A stretch of 64,000 bases of DNA. It comes from Nectonema munidae (lineage: Eukaryota > Nematomorpha > Nectonematoida > Nectonematidae). The position numbers and the translations under genes are program-made. The stretch's first letter is position 1. The number at the start of each line of letters is the position of its first letter. The stretch covers positions 496,001 through 560,000 of the forward strand of contig JAUIRK010000627.1 of NCBI GenBank assembly GCA_030549495.1, written 5' to 3'. The notes beneath the pieces were generated by a model. The model was not told the DNA's origin. It did not search any database and was given only the letters and a program-made list of their open reading frames with translations. Positions 42,448 to 55,500 of this stretch are shown piece by piece.

Positions 42448-43918
42448 TCTAGGGCGTGACTAGGGATTTTGTTCATGGGCCCCACCAGGGCCGTAGCGAG
42501 AAGGGGGGCCCCCCCCCCCCCCCCCCCAACTTCTTCTTGTGCCCCCAACTTCCTATTATTTCCTTCATTTTTTACATTACCTGAATCACAGGTTTCATCT
42601 TGTTGTGATTATTGCTTTGAATTCTGTATATGAAATTTCAAGATGCATTACTGTGTGTAAGCTCATTTACAATTTTTTTCAAATATGGACAGGATATTTT
42701 GATTCAATGAACTCTATTGTCAAAAACTACAAAATCTTTTTGAAGAATGTTCTTTATCCGATAATAATCACGGACTCATTATCGAAGCTCAAAGTCTCTC
42801 GATGCTAATACAGAAAAAACAATTCATAACATAACATATTTTATTAAGCAAAAAGAAGGTTGCTCAAACCTATGAAAATTGCATCTAAAAATAATAACTT
42901 CAAATAATGAGATATTTGAGTTTTCATAAGACGGAATATCACAAGTGTACAAACTTGAGATGACTCCAATGGAAGTCTAATCTATTTTAAATATATTTAA
43001 TGTTGGTGCATCGACAATATTTTCAGATGAAAACAATTCATATTTGTTTTGAATCTCTTGTTCAAGGTCCTTAAAACTTTAATTCCTAATTACACTTATG
43101 CACAGTTACTTTAAAATACTCATGATATACTTTTTTAAAATTTAATTATCTATGATGCACTAGAGAAAAAAACTTGATTCTGCTATCATATTTAGATTCA
43201 TATACAAAAATATTGATAGTGATGAATTGGTCAAGAAATTTTCTAACAAAGCAAGAAGAATTTAACTTTTTTGAGAGAGCATGTAGTTTTTCCAAAATGA
43301 GATAAGTTTTTTTCTATAAATAATTGTTTCATTTATTCATTACTTATTTTTAAAAGCATTAAATTGCCCAATTTTAAATCAAAATATTCAGGCCCCCTCA
43401 ACTTCCCCTTGTGCCCCCCTCAACTTCCCAATGTGCCCCAACTTCCCCGTGTGCCCCCAAACTTCCAATTTCTCGCTACAGCCCTGAGCCCCACCATTAA
43501 AAAATTGAAATTTACAAATTAAAATGTAATAATCAATTAATTTTTGACAATTGGGCTCATACTAACCATATAAAGCAAATAAAATCAAAATATAGAAAAA
43601 TTATTTATATCATTTTGACGGTAACGATCAAAATGTTAACTTTGTTAAGATGGGCCTTCTACCTGTAACAAGAAAGCAAGTTTACAATAAAAAATTTCTC
43701 TTTGCTATGAGAAACGAAAACAAGAAATATTAACCATGATAAAATTTAAAATCTTAACAAAGAAATAGGATACAAGTAGAGAAAGGAGCTTATAAACACA
43801 AAGAGAAGAGTTTTTATAAGCAGCATTTGATGCTTTAATTTTAGGCAAAGCCAGTAGGTGAACATATATATTAGTGCCCCATTTGGCTCCTCCAAATATA
43901 AATTTCTGGCTACGTTAC
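42448..43918. mobile_element. 460-bp MITE family, copy B (inverted), with nested insert
   Basis: Outside 42486-43486 this is the reverse complement of copy A at 18794-19253, with many long identical stretches (for instance AAAGCATCAAATGCTGCTTA and TGTATCCTATTTCTTTGTTA). It begins CTAGGGCGTGACTAGGG and ends GCTACGTTACTG. It is about 470 bases when the insert is removed. Confidence 0.85.
42486..43486. mobile_element. 1-kb hAT-like element nested in MITE copy B
   Basis: The left end is CAGGGCCGTAGCGAGAA; the right end reversed is CAGGGCTGTAGCGAGAA. The flanks are GGCCCCAC (42478-42485) and AGCCCCAC (43487-43494), a 7/8 duplication of sequence present once in the host MITE. Tandem CAACTTCCC...GTGCCCCC units lie near the right end. 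No transposase frame was seen. Confidence 0.88.
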
Positions 43919-44339
43919 TGAATATATATATTAAAAAAATATAAAAGTAAACTCACAAAATTTACTCAAGATCATAGGATTAAAGGTTTCATCTCGTTTT
44001 AAATATGATGAAGTTGAATGGCGAAATAATATTGTAGGAAATCATGAAATGTGCTAACCATATAAAGTTGTTCGCTATTCATTAGATCACCACAAAAAGT
44101 GAGAGTGAAAATGTATTCACTATTCAGGTTTTACTGCATTTCACCACAAATACTGAAAAACAGTAAACATTTATGATTAATGAGATAAATGATATAATAA
44201 TATAGATTTAAGTATTTTAGTGTATGGGTGCCTACTGTCAATATGTATGTAGTATGTATCTATTCATATGTATGTCTAGATGTTTTTGTTTCAGACATGT
44301 ATTAATACAAATAAATTGAAAAGTTTGTGTCAAGAATGT

Positions 44340-44545
44340 CAAAAAATGCATATGTAAATGTATGTATGTACGATTGCGCTAAAACAAAAAGTAACGCAAA
44401 CTCTAATACTAACACTTATCCTAAAACCGACACAATAGGTTTCCAAAATGTTACACATTAAGGCCCATTTACAAATTGGTTGAGCATTTGTGAACTTTTA
44501 TACAAATTGAGGAAAAAATATGAATAGTCAAAATCAGCGTTAGAG
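44340..44545. repeat. Dispersed repeat, copy 2 (inverse of 24.03-24.25 kb)
   Basis: Reverse complement of the 24-kb repeat: GATTTTGACTATTCATATTT, TTTCCTCAATTTGT, GGAAACCTATTG and AGCGCAATCGTACAT appear in the same order. Roughly three-quarters identical by eye. Confidence 0.75.
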
Positions 44546-44581
44546 TTAAAAAGTATTTAAGTTAGGTGAATAGGGCGCAGA

Positions 44582-45656
44582 TTAAATTTCCCATAGATTT
44601 TGAGTATCTATTATGCTAACATTCGAAAACAAGACATCTTCGACTATACAATAAGCCACTTGATAGGCTTTTATTTTTATTCTATTTAGAATGGCTTTAC
44701 ACCTATTAACACTCATGGGAAGGACGCTAAAGACAATTATTTTTTTCATACTCTCAAGGAAGCCAACCAATAGATAAATATTTCACCACACATTTCAACA
44801 GCTTCTTTATCTGCCGATCCTCTTAAATATCATCATTCTTACCATTAGTTTATTGCTAATAAATTAAGAAAATTCGGTTTGCACACACTTTTAGTGATAG
44901 GAGTAGTGTTATAATTTGTAATATTATCCGGTATTAGATAGACAAATTCCAGCATATACAAAACTTTAGCAGAAAAATTTAGGGAGGGAAAGTAATTGCT
45001 CCAGTGAATACAAGTGTAGTAAAATATTTGTTTAGCTTCTACTATCCTACAAAATGTCTTCTCCCCCAGTTCATGTTCGGATTTAATCGCCACCTAACCG
45101 AATGTGATCATTGTTACGAAAGCTTTGGAGTTGCCTGTAAAAATCGTTCGCGTTGACTTCACGAAAAGCAAATAACTAAGGCCAGCGTATCTGAAGATGA
45201 ACCTGAAGTACACTGCGCCAAATCTAGACCAATGTCTTTCATTTATTTGAGAGCCAGCATGATCAGTTGAATCATTGAAGTTTATCCAGGGATTCCTTTA
45301 CTAACTATATTAGAAGAGTGTTAAGATCGAAGGGCTCTTGACCACGATTTGAAATAGTTCTGGAGGTTTGTGTGTGTCATCAAGTTAATTGATTCTCTTG
45401 AAATTGCCACTGAAAACAAAGAAATCGTTAAAATGAATGACTTTTGATTCATTGACTTATACAGTTTGTTGTTTTGAAATGACGATTCGTATAAAATATC
45501 TTTTGTTGTTTGTGATTTTTGAGTTTTTGAGTTTCTTAAAATATGATGTAAGCTCTTGGAAACATTTTTTATCCTGGCTTGGAAAAATGGAATTGAAAGA
45601 TTTTCATTAGAAATTAGAGCTAAATATTGCTGATCTTTAAAAAGAAAGTTGCCCAA
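44582..45656 (-). other. Possible exons of an unknown minus-strand gene
   Basis: Several short minus-strand stretches look coding and have plausible borders: VNANDFYRQLQSFRNNDHIR (~45090-45160), VAIKSEHELGEKTFCRIVEA (~45093, after GGTTAG), GSADKEAVEMCGEIF then IYWLASLR (~44745-44815, before GTATGA), and KKIIVFSVLPMSVNRCKAIL (~44700-44750). The frame at 45321-45656 is open for 111 codons. I could not join them in one consistent phase or name a family. It could be a decayed gene just downstream of the GoLoco gene. Confidence 0.25.
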
Positions 45657-46076
45657 GCAAAAATGTTATTTTAATTTAAATGATAAGATTATATTCTTTC
45701 TATAAACCACTCTCAACCAGTCAAACAACGTTAAGTTAATCATGTAGTATTTTATTTAAAATATTTTTTTTTAATCCTAAAAATACGATTGCAATACCTT
45801 TTTCATGTCACGCGTGAATTTAGTTCGTGATTACTTATGTTTAAATATCAATCAGGATTAAAAAAACTGATATAAGGGTTGCGAAAACACAGCGAAAATA
45901 TCTAACGCGGACTAAAAATTAAAAATGTTTAAGCCAAACTCTTATTTCCGCCTCCTACTAAACAAGAGACAATCCATATGTTTACAAGAATTAAGTTTTT
46001 TTTCACTTTTTAAAATCTTAAAAAACTTCAATTTTTAAATCTTATTAGAAGCCGACTCTGGCTGCGATCCATTTAA

Positions 46077-46255
46077 CATCTTCGACTCTACCCCCTCCAA
46101 CTAGGCAACCGTGGGGGGCGCGGTTTAAATTTTTTTAAAAAATTTTAAAAATTTGAGGGGGGGGGGTAGATTCAAAAGAAAAAAAAAAATTGCTAAAACA
46201 TCTTCGACTCTACCCACTCCAACTAGGCAACCGTGGTAGACACGGTTAAATTCAT
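46077..46255. repeat. Direct duplication, ~122-base spacing
   Basis: ACATCTTCGACTCTACCC followed by CTCCAACTAGGCAACCGTGG occurs at ~46077 and again at ~46199 with few changes. A G-run lies between them. Confidence 0.75.
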
Positions 46256-46563
46256 TGCAAAAAATTATAAAATATAGATGATGATGATGTCACAGGCAAA
46301 TTAAAAGAAAATTTAAAATTTATTTAAAATTGATAAAACCAAATTTTTAAAAAGGATTTGCAAACTTCCAATACGCGTTGAAAGATTTGATGAAATTCAG
46401 AAAAGGCAAGAATTTCATATTCTTACATTCACGGTTCACACATACACAAACATGGTTTAATTTTTACAACCTCGCTTAAAACTTTGGTAGATGATTGCAT
46501 AATAAAAGTAGGTTAGAGCTTCTAAATTTCATGAGCTGCTTCACACTTCCCATCCAAATATTA

Positions 46564-49500
46564 TCACAGTGTTTGGAAATTGCTTCTTTGATTGTCCATT
46601 CTCCCAACTGTAATGAAAAACAAAGAAAAAATAAATGATAGGCGACACACACAAAAAGAAAAAAATGTTATTATCAAGCACAGGACAGAGCTAGGCTGCT
46701 CGATTTGGTGTAAAAGAATTTGTTTATGATCGATTTCCATTAAAAAATTTTAGCTTTTATTTTGACCAAATGTATATGCTTTACACGTACTAAAAGAAAG
46801 AATAAATACTTGTGCGTAAACCTGTAATGAGAAAAAATGAATGGAGGGGAAAAATAAGAGTTTTTTTTATATTTAGAAAAAAATTATATAGTCTAAGTAT
46901 TTTCCCTCTATTTCATGTGATTTATAGGAAGTAGGGATACAATTTTATCTTTATTCAATTTTTGAGTAATGCTTATAAATTCTAGGTGTAGCCGTTTAGT
47001 TGAATAATTATTTTTTCCAACCCTTCATAAATTTGATACATGGGATTTTTGGCTCTCTTTTCTTGAAGTTGAAAACATATGTTCTCTTTTCATTTTGAAA
47101 ATTCAAATGACAAGATTGCTCAGACGTGAACAAGGAAAGTAAAGGAATAAATGCTCCAACTGTTGGCATATTTGTGAAAACGACAAAAGTGTTCATTATT
47201 TAAATATTCAAAGTAAACTTATTGTACAGAAATAACTTTTTAATTTACCGACCGCCTATTCTTAAGTACCATGAGCATTACGTGTAAACATGAGAATCTG
47301 ACTTGAATTTAATTAACAAAACATATCCATGAATGTGAACGCTTTTGTCGTTTGCGAACACTTTTCTCCTAGAACCGCTCAGAAAGAGACTGAGTATTAA
47401 AATGAGATGTAATGAAGAAATTTTTCATAAGAAAATTAATGTGTCCAGGAAAAATACACGTCAAAAGCAGGCAATATGGAAACAAGACAAATGAGCATTC
47501 TAATCGCTTTGCAATGCCCTCGGCTCATTTTTTCATTATAAAGGAATAAACACACTCTAGTTAATTAATACTTGTATAAAATAAAATCCTAATTTTAATA
47601 ATCTAATAAAAGAACTTGTATAAGTTCTTTTATTAGATTATTATTATTAAATGTTGTATGAGGGGATAAAATAACTGAAAAAAAAGTAATTTGTTCAGTG
47701 CGGCCTCTATGAGGGACGATGAATTGTAAGGTGGCCTTCATGCACAAAAAGGTTCCCCACCTCTGCTCTAGTACTAACTCATCTCTTTAATGTTATAAGC
47801 AAGGGAAAAATTAAGTCAATTTTTGTTTCAACTTAACCCTTGTAAAACGTTCAGGTTTATTTGACTATAAACTTGGTTTTTCAAATATAGTTTAAATTAA
47901 AAAATTATATTCAACTAAATAAAATTTTAAATTCTGTCAATTCAGGAACATAATTTGTGTGATTTTTTTCTCCGATATTTAGCAAGCTTAAAAAAAGTCG
48001 TGAAAATAAATCAAAATCAATTTTTAGGTCAATAAGTTCAATTTCTTAATGGGTCATTAAAACCACATTTTCTGTTTTTTTTCTCCTTAAAATAGAAAAT
48101 TTGCAAGTTTCGTTTTAATTTTAATGGATTTTTTGAAACCTTTTATAATTTTACATTTTTAAATCACACGCCTTTAGATACAATTTTGATGAAAGAGCTT
48201 TTCACAACTTAACAAAACAACCTTGTGTATGCATGCTCTTATTCATTGTTGAAGAAAATTTTTGTCGTGATGCGAAACATTTTTTGAGTTGCACAAAAAA
48301 TGTAGCCTACTTTCTCCCAATGAATCTTGATACGTTCCCGATTTTTTCGAAGAAAAGAAATCAAAATAGTTTAACATACCTTGAATGCGTTTAATGAAAT
48401 CATTTACAAAAACTTCATTTTGGGTGTGTTCTGGAATCAAAATTCTTTGATCATCCATTCTTGAATTCTGCAAATAAAACGTATGTGTAGAGAAGATTAA
48501 ACAAATTATCAAGGCGAACACTTTACATGAAATAAAGAACGAAAATCTTTCAAAATAGATTTTTAATATAAAGAACTCCTCTTGAACCTTGTTTACATCG
48601 CTATATTGTTTAATTGCAACAGTTTAAGGGTAAACTAATTAAATTAGAATTTTCCTAAGTTATAAGAGCCACCAACCAATCTTATTTACATTTGTTTCAA
48701 ATAGATTATTTCTTGATATATAAAAGAATTTTTACAAACAATTTTATTTTACATTTGTTTTATTATATCAAACCCTTGTTTTATACGTACTTTTTTATGC
48801 TTCAATTTACTAAATCAAGTAAAGGTAAAGAGGTACTAATACTTAATGGAGATGATTCAGAAAAAAATTTAATGATGACAGAAAACATTGGAGAAGTCGT
48901 CAGTACAAAAAATTTTAATGTAGTTCTACAATAATTGCAAAAATGATTTTAGAGTCAAAGAAGCATCCCAACACCTGCATACTGGTGATTCAATCAAAAG
49001 TGAGACTTATAAAATAGTTAATGAATTAAAGCATGGAGTAAGTAGTTCAATGAACAATCTTTAAACAATGTTTATGAAGAAGTTCCATTGGAGGAATTAT
49101 GCTAGTACTAGGTAAACTTGGAGGAGTAGTCTTCTTAGTGAGTGACTTGATCTCCTTTTGAGTTTTGGTGAGCATCTGACGAATTTCCTCGATAGAGCCT
49201 GCCATTTGTGTGATTGAATCCAGGCCCAAAGCATTGTCTGCAAGGGTTTCTGAATTGGTCATTCTGGATATAACTTGCCTGGTGAGAGTGAGCAATGAGG
49301 TAAAGTAAAATAATTAACAGACCATCGCCGGCCTGTCATTATATAGTTAAGCTAAGGTTAAAACTTTTAGTTTTCAAAAAAATACAATCCATGAAAAACA
49401 TTACCTTGACTATATAAAGGCCGGCCTGCGATGGTCTGTTCATTATTTTACTTTATTTTGTTGCTCACTTTTTCCAATAGTACATTCTTTAAGGAAATCT

Positions 49501-52500
49501 TTGATCTTGCTGGCCATATCTAGTTAATCCTTTTTATTTTTTGAGAGCACCAAAATGTCGTCAATGTATATAAGGAGTAATAGATTATTAATCCAGGCTT
49601 TACGTATTTGGCAACAGGTATTACTGGATTGCACTTGTATGGGCCCTGTGCTTCCATTGTAAGCAAAATTCCAGAACAGGGCCTTCTTGAAGTCTTCACT
49701 TTTGCGTGCCCTTCTTGATCTTGCCTTCAAGATTGCGGCTGAGTATCGAAAGGGTACCTGCGAAGTCATAGTTTTATCCGGTACGGGAATGAATAAGTTT
49801 GCCATTCCACGTTGACCCATTTGTATTGACGCAGCCTCCCAGTTGCTCCGTGTGGCGAAACACGCTGTAGTTGCCAAGATGTTGATTTGCGTTAAGTGAT
49901 CCAGGTTAATCCTTCTCACATTATTTCCAATGATATTAAATAACGCAATGATGGCATTGTCTTTGGCGTTTCTGAGGCGTATAGGAAAGGCATTAATAAA
50001 AGCGTCGATACGTCTTTCAGCTAAGGAAGTTGGAGTGATGGCGCATAGCATTTTGAGATGGGACAAATCACTTGGAGCGTAGCCCAGGATTGATTGTTTG
50101 AACTCTAGGGTGAGACTTGTAAGATTGGCCAGCAAATCCGCTTCCACTGGAGGAGTATTCTTCTTAGTGAATGACTTGACCTCCTTTTGGGTTTTGATAG
50201 CATCTCTCGAATTTCCTCGATAAAGTCTGCCATTTGTGTGATTGAATCCAGGCCCAAAGCATTGTCTGTAGAAGTTTCTGAGTTGGTCATTCTGGATATG
50301 ACTTGCGTGGAGAGAGTGAGGTAAAGTAAAATAATGAACAGATCATCGCATGCCGGCCTTTATTTAGTTAAGGTAAGGTAATGTAAATACATTTGAAAAG
50401 ATTTTACTTGAGCTTTGAAGAGCTGATCAAGAAAATTGTCCTCCGCTACCTCGCCGAAAGAATTGATGCTAACCTTGGCAGGTTCGTACCTTTGAGATGT
50501 TGTGGGTGCTTGCATCTTATCCAAAGATTGATCACAAATAATGGAATCTGATTTTTTTGAAAAATCTGTCGGAATTGTCTTCTCTTTGTCGCGTTTATCT
50601 ATTGAAGGAAATGAAAAAAATTGAAAAAGATGTTTGATGTACTATCCATACATAAGTAACGAAACTGCCACACAAATTAGTTACAAGAAAAAAATTAATC
50701 AGTTGAGCTAATTATTTCATGATTTAGTAGGATAATATATTAGTTATTAGTTACATTTTAGAACTATTGGTATTTGTCTTATTTGTCACCACATAAAAAT
50801 GTTCTTTCCTTTGAAATTATATTATTTGTATCAGTAATACTGAAAAATAACTATCCAACTACAGCACTTACTAACAAGCAAGCTTCAAAAAGTGCTGGCA
50901 AATAAGAAGAGAAAAAGTCGTGACATTTAAGACACAAATACAAAAATTTTAATTAGCAGTCTATCATGTGCGTACAGAGAGAATAGATTTAGTGTAAGTC
51001 ATGACGACATATTGTCTTATGTGCTCGCCGCAGCAAAAGAATACCTCGCATAGCTTTGATAAAATGCGGTCTTGATTGCATACATTTCCTATCATTACTA
51101 AATGGCAAATGCTTAAGATGAGAGACACAACCGACAGTCGATAGACCCCAAAAAGCACGGTTTTGCGTAACGCTACCATTCTTTGAAACCAAGTATCCTT
51201 GGTATGCAACATGTTCCTGTATAATATGGACTGTTCATGTTTTCCCAGCTAAAAATTTCCTATAATAATTATTATTATCTAATAAAAGTGATACCCTTGT
51301 CTACTAAGTGAATGATATTCTTGATGGAGTTACTGATGAGTGAGGTTGCGTTCCGCTTTTTCTTTATGGATCCTCGTAGATCTTCGGCACTTTGCGAAGA
51401 CACGGAATCCTTTGATTCGTTGGCATTGTAAATGCTTACGCGCTGATCATTCATACGATTACTTTGAACTTTTTTGATGATGTCATATATACAAGTCACG
51501 TGAGAAAGACTCTAAAAATGTATTATTATAAACTGAAAAAAAACTTTTCCCAATTTTGAGAAGTTCTGTTATACACAATCACAGCTTTTTGGTTCCATGT
51601 GCAATTTTTTGTTGAAATAACTTCTTTTTAACTTAAATAATCTCCATTTTGTTTGATACGGAACATTTGAAAAAGGGAGTGACATGTAAAAAATGGATGC
51701 TAAAAAAATCTAAATTTTATTGTGGTTTTTTTAACTCGTTACATTTGAAAGGGTAAATTTATTTTTTATCATATTTTTAATTATCATCTACATTTTAAAT
51801 TACTATATCTACTTTTGAATATTCATGTCACAGATACAGTGAAACCTCGATAATCCGTCCTCCAAATTTCCGTTACCCTCAAGATCCGTCAGATTTTTCT
51901 TGGGAACCGATTTTTTCTTTGTATTTTTGCCTCTAAAAACCTCTACCGCAGCATCAGTCTCCATCTTTTGATTTTGAAAAATCAAATAATGCCTCAATAT
52001 TTCGTCAAGTTTATTTACAAAATATTTGCACTTTCCTTAGTAATTGTGAATTACTTGTGATATATATTCAGCTTTGCAAATAGCGAGAGCACATAAGATC
52101 AAGTTGTTAGTTGAAGTTTACATTCTCATTGAAATTTCTTACTTCCTATGCAACAAATGAAGAAAAACATTATTCTGTTGTGTGACCACGTTAGTAATCA
52201 TAAGTCAAAAAATGCCTAATGTAACGATACAGATCCTTCTCCCAGGGGCGCACATTCGGGGGGGGGGGGGGGGGGGGGGAGGCGAAAAGTCTATTCGCCC
52301 CCCCCCCCCCAATAATTTTGAATTTTTTTAACTAATATAAAAAATGTAAACCTTCTTCAGAACGCTATGATAATATTAATTTGCCAATGCATGTGACAGT
52401 AATGAATTTCTACTATATGTGCGTGTACTAGTTAAGTATCTGAAATTCTTTTAAAAGCGTAGTTACAAATTTATCAAACGTGTCACTTGTAAATGCAATA

Positions 52501-55500
52501 ATTATCTATCCAACTGTTACCCTAAATCAGAATTCAACTTGCCAAACGTGATATCTTAATTACGCATTGGATAATATTCCAGACAGCATGGTCGGAGACA
52601 ATAATATTTGATGACATCACTAAGACATTTCCATTTATGGAGTTGACGTTAGCTCCCTTTTTTAAATTACATACCATGTATACCCGTGGAACATGCTTCA
52701 AATTTTCATATCATTTCTCTCAATAACTCTTTCTAGCTCATTTCTCAGTATTATTAAATTAATTAGTTTTTAAATTTCATTAATTTTGTAAAAAAATATA
52801 AAGTAGTCTTATAAATTCACATATGCGCTGTATACACTCTATTTTAAAGGATTCCTTGAATGTTTGATCTCGCGTGGTATTTCAAGACCCGTAATTTTTA
52901 AAATTGCAAAAAAAATTGCCCCCAATAATTTTGAGGATGTGTGCCCTGTGCCTTCACACATTCAGCCTATGGATGCTGGGAGAAAACTTTCCTAGCCCAT
53001 TAAAGATTACAAACACGCTACTATATTCTGTGCCTTGAAAACGGCAGCCTTAAAGAGTTACAGTGCACTCGGCTTTGGAATTGATTAAAACGGCTAGGAG
53101 CGATGCTATACCTACAACTATTTGTAATTGCTGGTGTCTTACTTCTATTTTACGCTCTTCATCACAAGCAGAGATTAGAAATTCAGAAAGAGAAGTCTCT
53201 ATCATACAAGCATTACAAAATGATTTAAATTCACTAGCTGATACTTTGCAAACTCCTTTTACTAGCTTTAGTATGTCTTTTGATGAACTGCTAAATGTTG
53301 ACAGCAATATGCAGATAGCTCCTTTATTGAACAATAAAGATAAGGAAATAGTAGAAGACTCAAAAAATGACTCTGGTTCTAGTAGTGAAGAAAGCGATGA
53401 GGAAAAGTTTAGTGGACTCTCCCAGGTGCAAGAAAAGGCCTTGCTGCTAGCATAGGCTATATGGACCAAAATCCTAATATGGCAAAAAATCATATAGATA
53501 ATTTATGCAGGGCAATGTAGGCTTTAGAAGAAAACATCGTAAAAACTGCAAAGAAACAAATTCGACATTTTTGGAGCAAAATCTGAAAATAATAAACTGT
53601 TTTGGATTCTCTTATTTTGGTCTAAACCAGGGTCCAACCTATTTTCCAATTGGGCCAAATGAAAATTTTTTGAAAAAATAAATAAAAGTGAGTTGCTCAT
53701 GAGAAAAACGTATATTTATTAGTGAACAATTAAACTAAAATATATTTATTAATGTGATTTTTGAAATTGCTTGTTTTTAATAATCTCTTCAAGATTCAAT
53801 TCAATTTTAGTGTTTTGAACACGTAAAATATTTTTCAAATGCAGATCTGATAGTCGATTCCTTTCGCTGCATTTGATATTTTTCATCGAAGAAAATATTT
53901 GCTCACAGCAATATGTGCTAGCCCACATCGAAAAGAATTTCATTGCATTATCACAAATTTTGGGAAATTCATGTAAAGTTACAATCTTTTTATAAAAGCG
54001 TGATAATTCTTCTTCTCTATGGATTTCCTTTAAATCTCGCCTTGACTGAATTTCTATCAGTTCTAACTGAAAAGAACTGCCAGCCTTTTGATATTCAACG
54101 TTGAAAGGATCGATAAAAATGTTCAAGTTTTGATTGTCATTCTTAAAATCTTTAAATCTAGCATCAAATTCTTCTAACAAATTTTCTAGTAGTTGAACAT
54201 ATATTTTATCAACATCTGTTTTAAAATTCACTCTTTTCGAAAGTTCTTCAAAGTGTACAAAATTGTTTTCTTTGATTTGGCATATAAAAAGCCTGATTTT
54301 ATTTTTGAAGCTTGTGACTCTTTCCAACATGTTTGAAATTAATTGATTTTTTCCTTGTAGTTGAATATTAAGATTTGCTAGCAAACCAGTTATATCAGTA
54401 AAGAAAGCCAAATGATCCAGCCATTTTTCGTCTTCCAAAAACTCAAAGTTTCGATTTTTTGACTTGAGAAAGAATTTAATTTCTGGTATAAGAGCGGAAA
54501 ATCTTTTCAAAGTTGAAGCTCTGCTCAGCCATCTTACCTTCGTGAAATAAATAACACCTTCAAACTCACTTCCTACTTCATTTAAATAATTTTTAAATTC
54601 CCTGTGATTCAAACCTCGAGATCTAATAAAATTTACAGTTTTTACCAAGTCTGTCATGATGTGTTCCATTTTTAACCCTTGAGAGCAAAGTTGCTGCTGA
54701 TGAATGATACAATGATAACTGATGATACTTTCATTTATATTTTTTTTAAAGTTAGCAACAAAGCCATTTTTGACTGCTATCATAGATGGAGCACCATCAG
54801 TTGTCAACGAAACAATCATGTTTGCATCAATATTGAACTTCTTCAAACAGTTTTTGACTTCATTATATATATCTTCTCCCGTTGTTGTACCTTTCATGGA
54901 ACACAAATCAAACATTTCTTCTATTTGTACAAAATTTTCATCAATACCTTTGATGAAAATTGCTAATTGAGCAGTATCACTTTGATCAAGGCTTTCATCT
55001 AAAGCTAAACTGTAATAACGACATTTAGACAAACTTTTTTTGAGACTATTTTCAGTAAAATTTGCCATATCATATATTCTACAAGAAATTGTTTGATGAG
55101 ACAGGCTTGTTTCGTTGATCAAGTACTGTTTTTGTGGACAATACTCTTTAAACACAATTATAAGACAGTCTTTGATCAGTTCTCCATCAGTCATCGGTTT
55201 ACCTTTTTAAACAATTTTTTGTGCAATCAAACAGCTCACCTTCAACCCACCATCCATATTTATAACTGTTCTAAGCAAAGAATTCTGTTGACTAGCCGTT
55301 TCTCTTTTGTACTTTTCTAGTTTACTTTTTCTCGTTTCTTCCTCCATTTGAATGAATTCTTTTTTGTGTATAGTGTCGTACTGACGTTTAACATTGTATT
55401 CTTTACAAGTTGAAATTTTTTCTTTACAAATGAAGCAAAGAATTTTACCACCAACCTCATGAACAAAATATTTTTGTGACAAATCTTCATTAAATTTGCG

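Noticed and set aside
47008-47196. 62-codon minus frame as a further GoLoco gene exon
   Set aside because: Exons 48380-48467 and 46564-46607 already join in phase to complete GoLoco 3; this frame has no GoLoco or TPR sense.
53050-53493. 147-codon minus frame
   Set aside because: Antisense of the Tigger C-terminal coding stretch on the plus strand.
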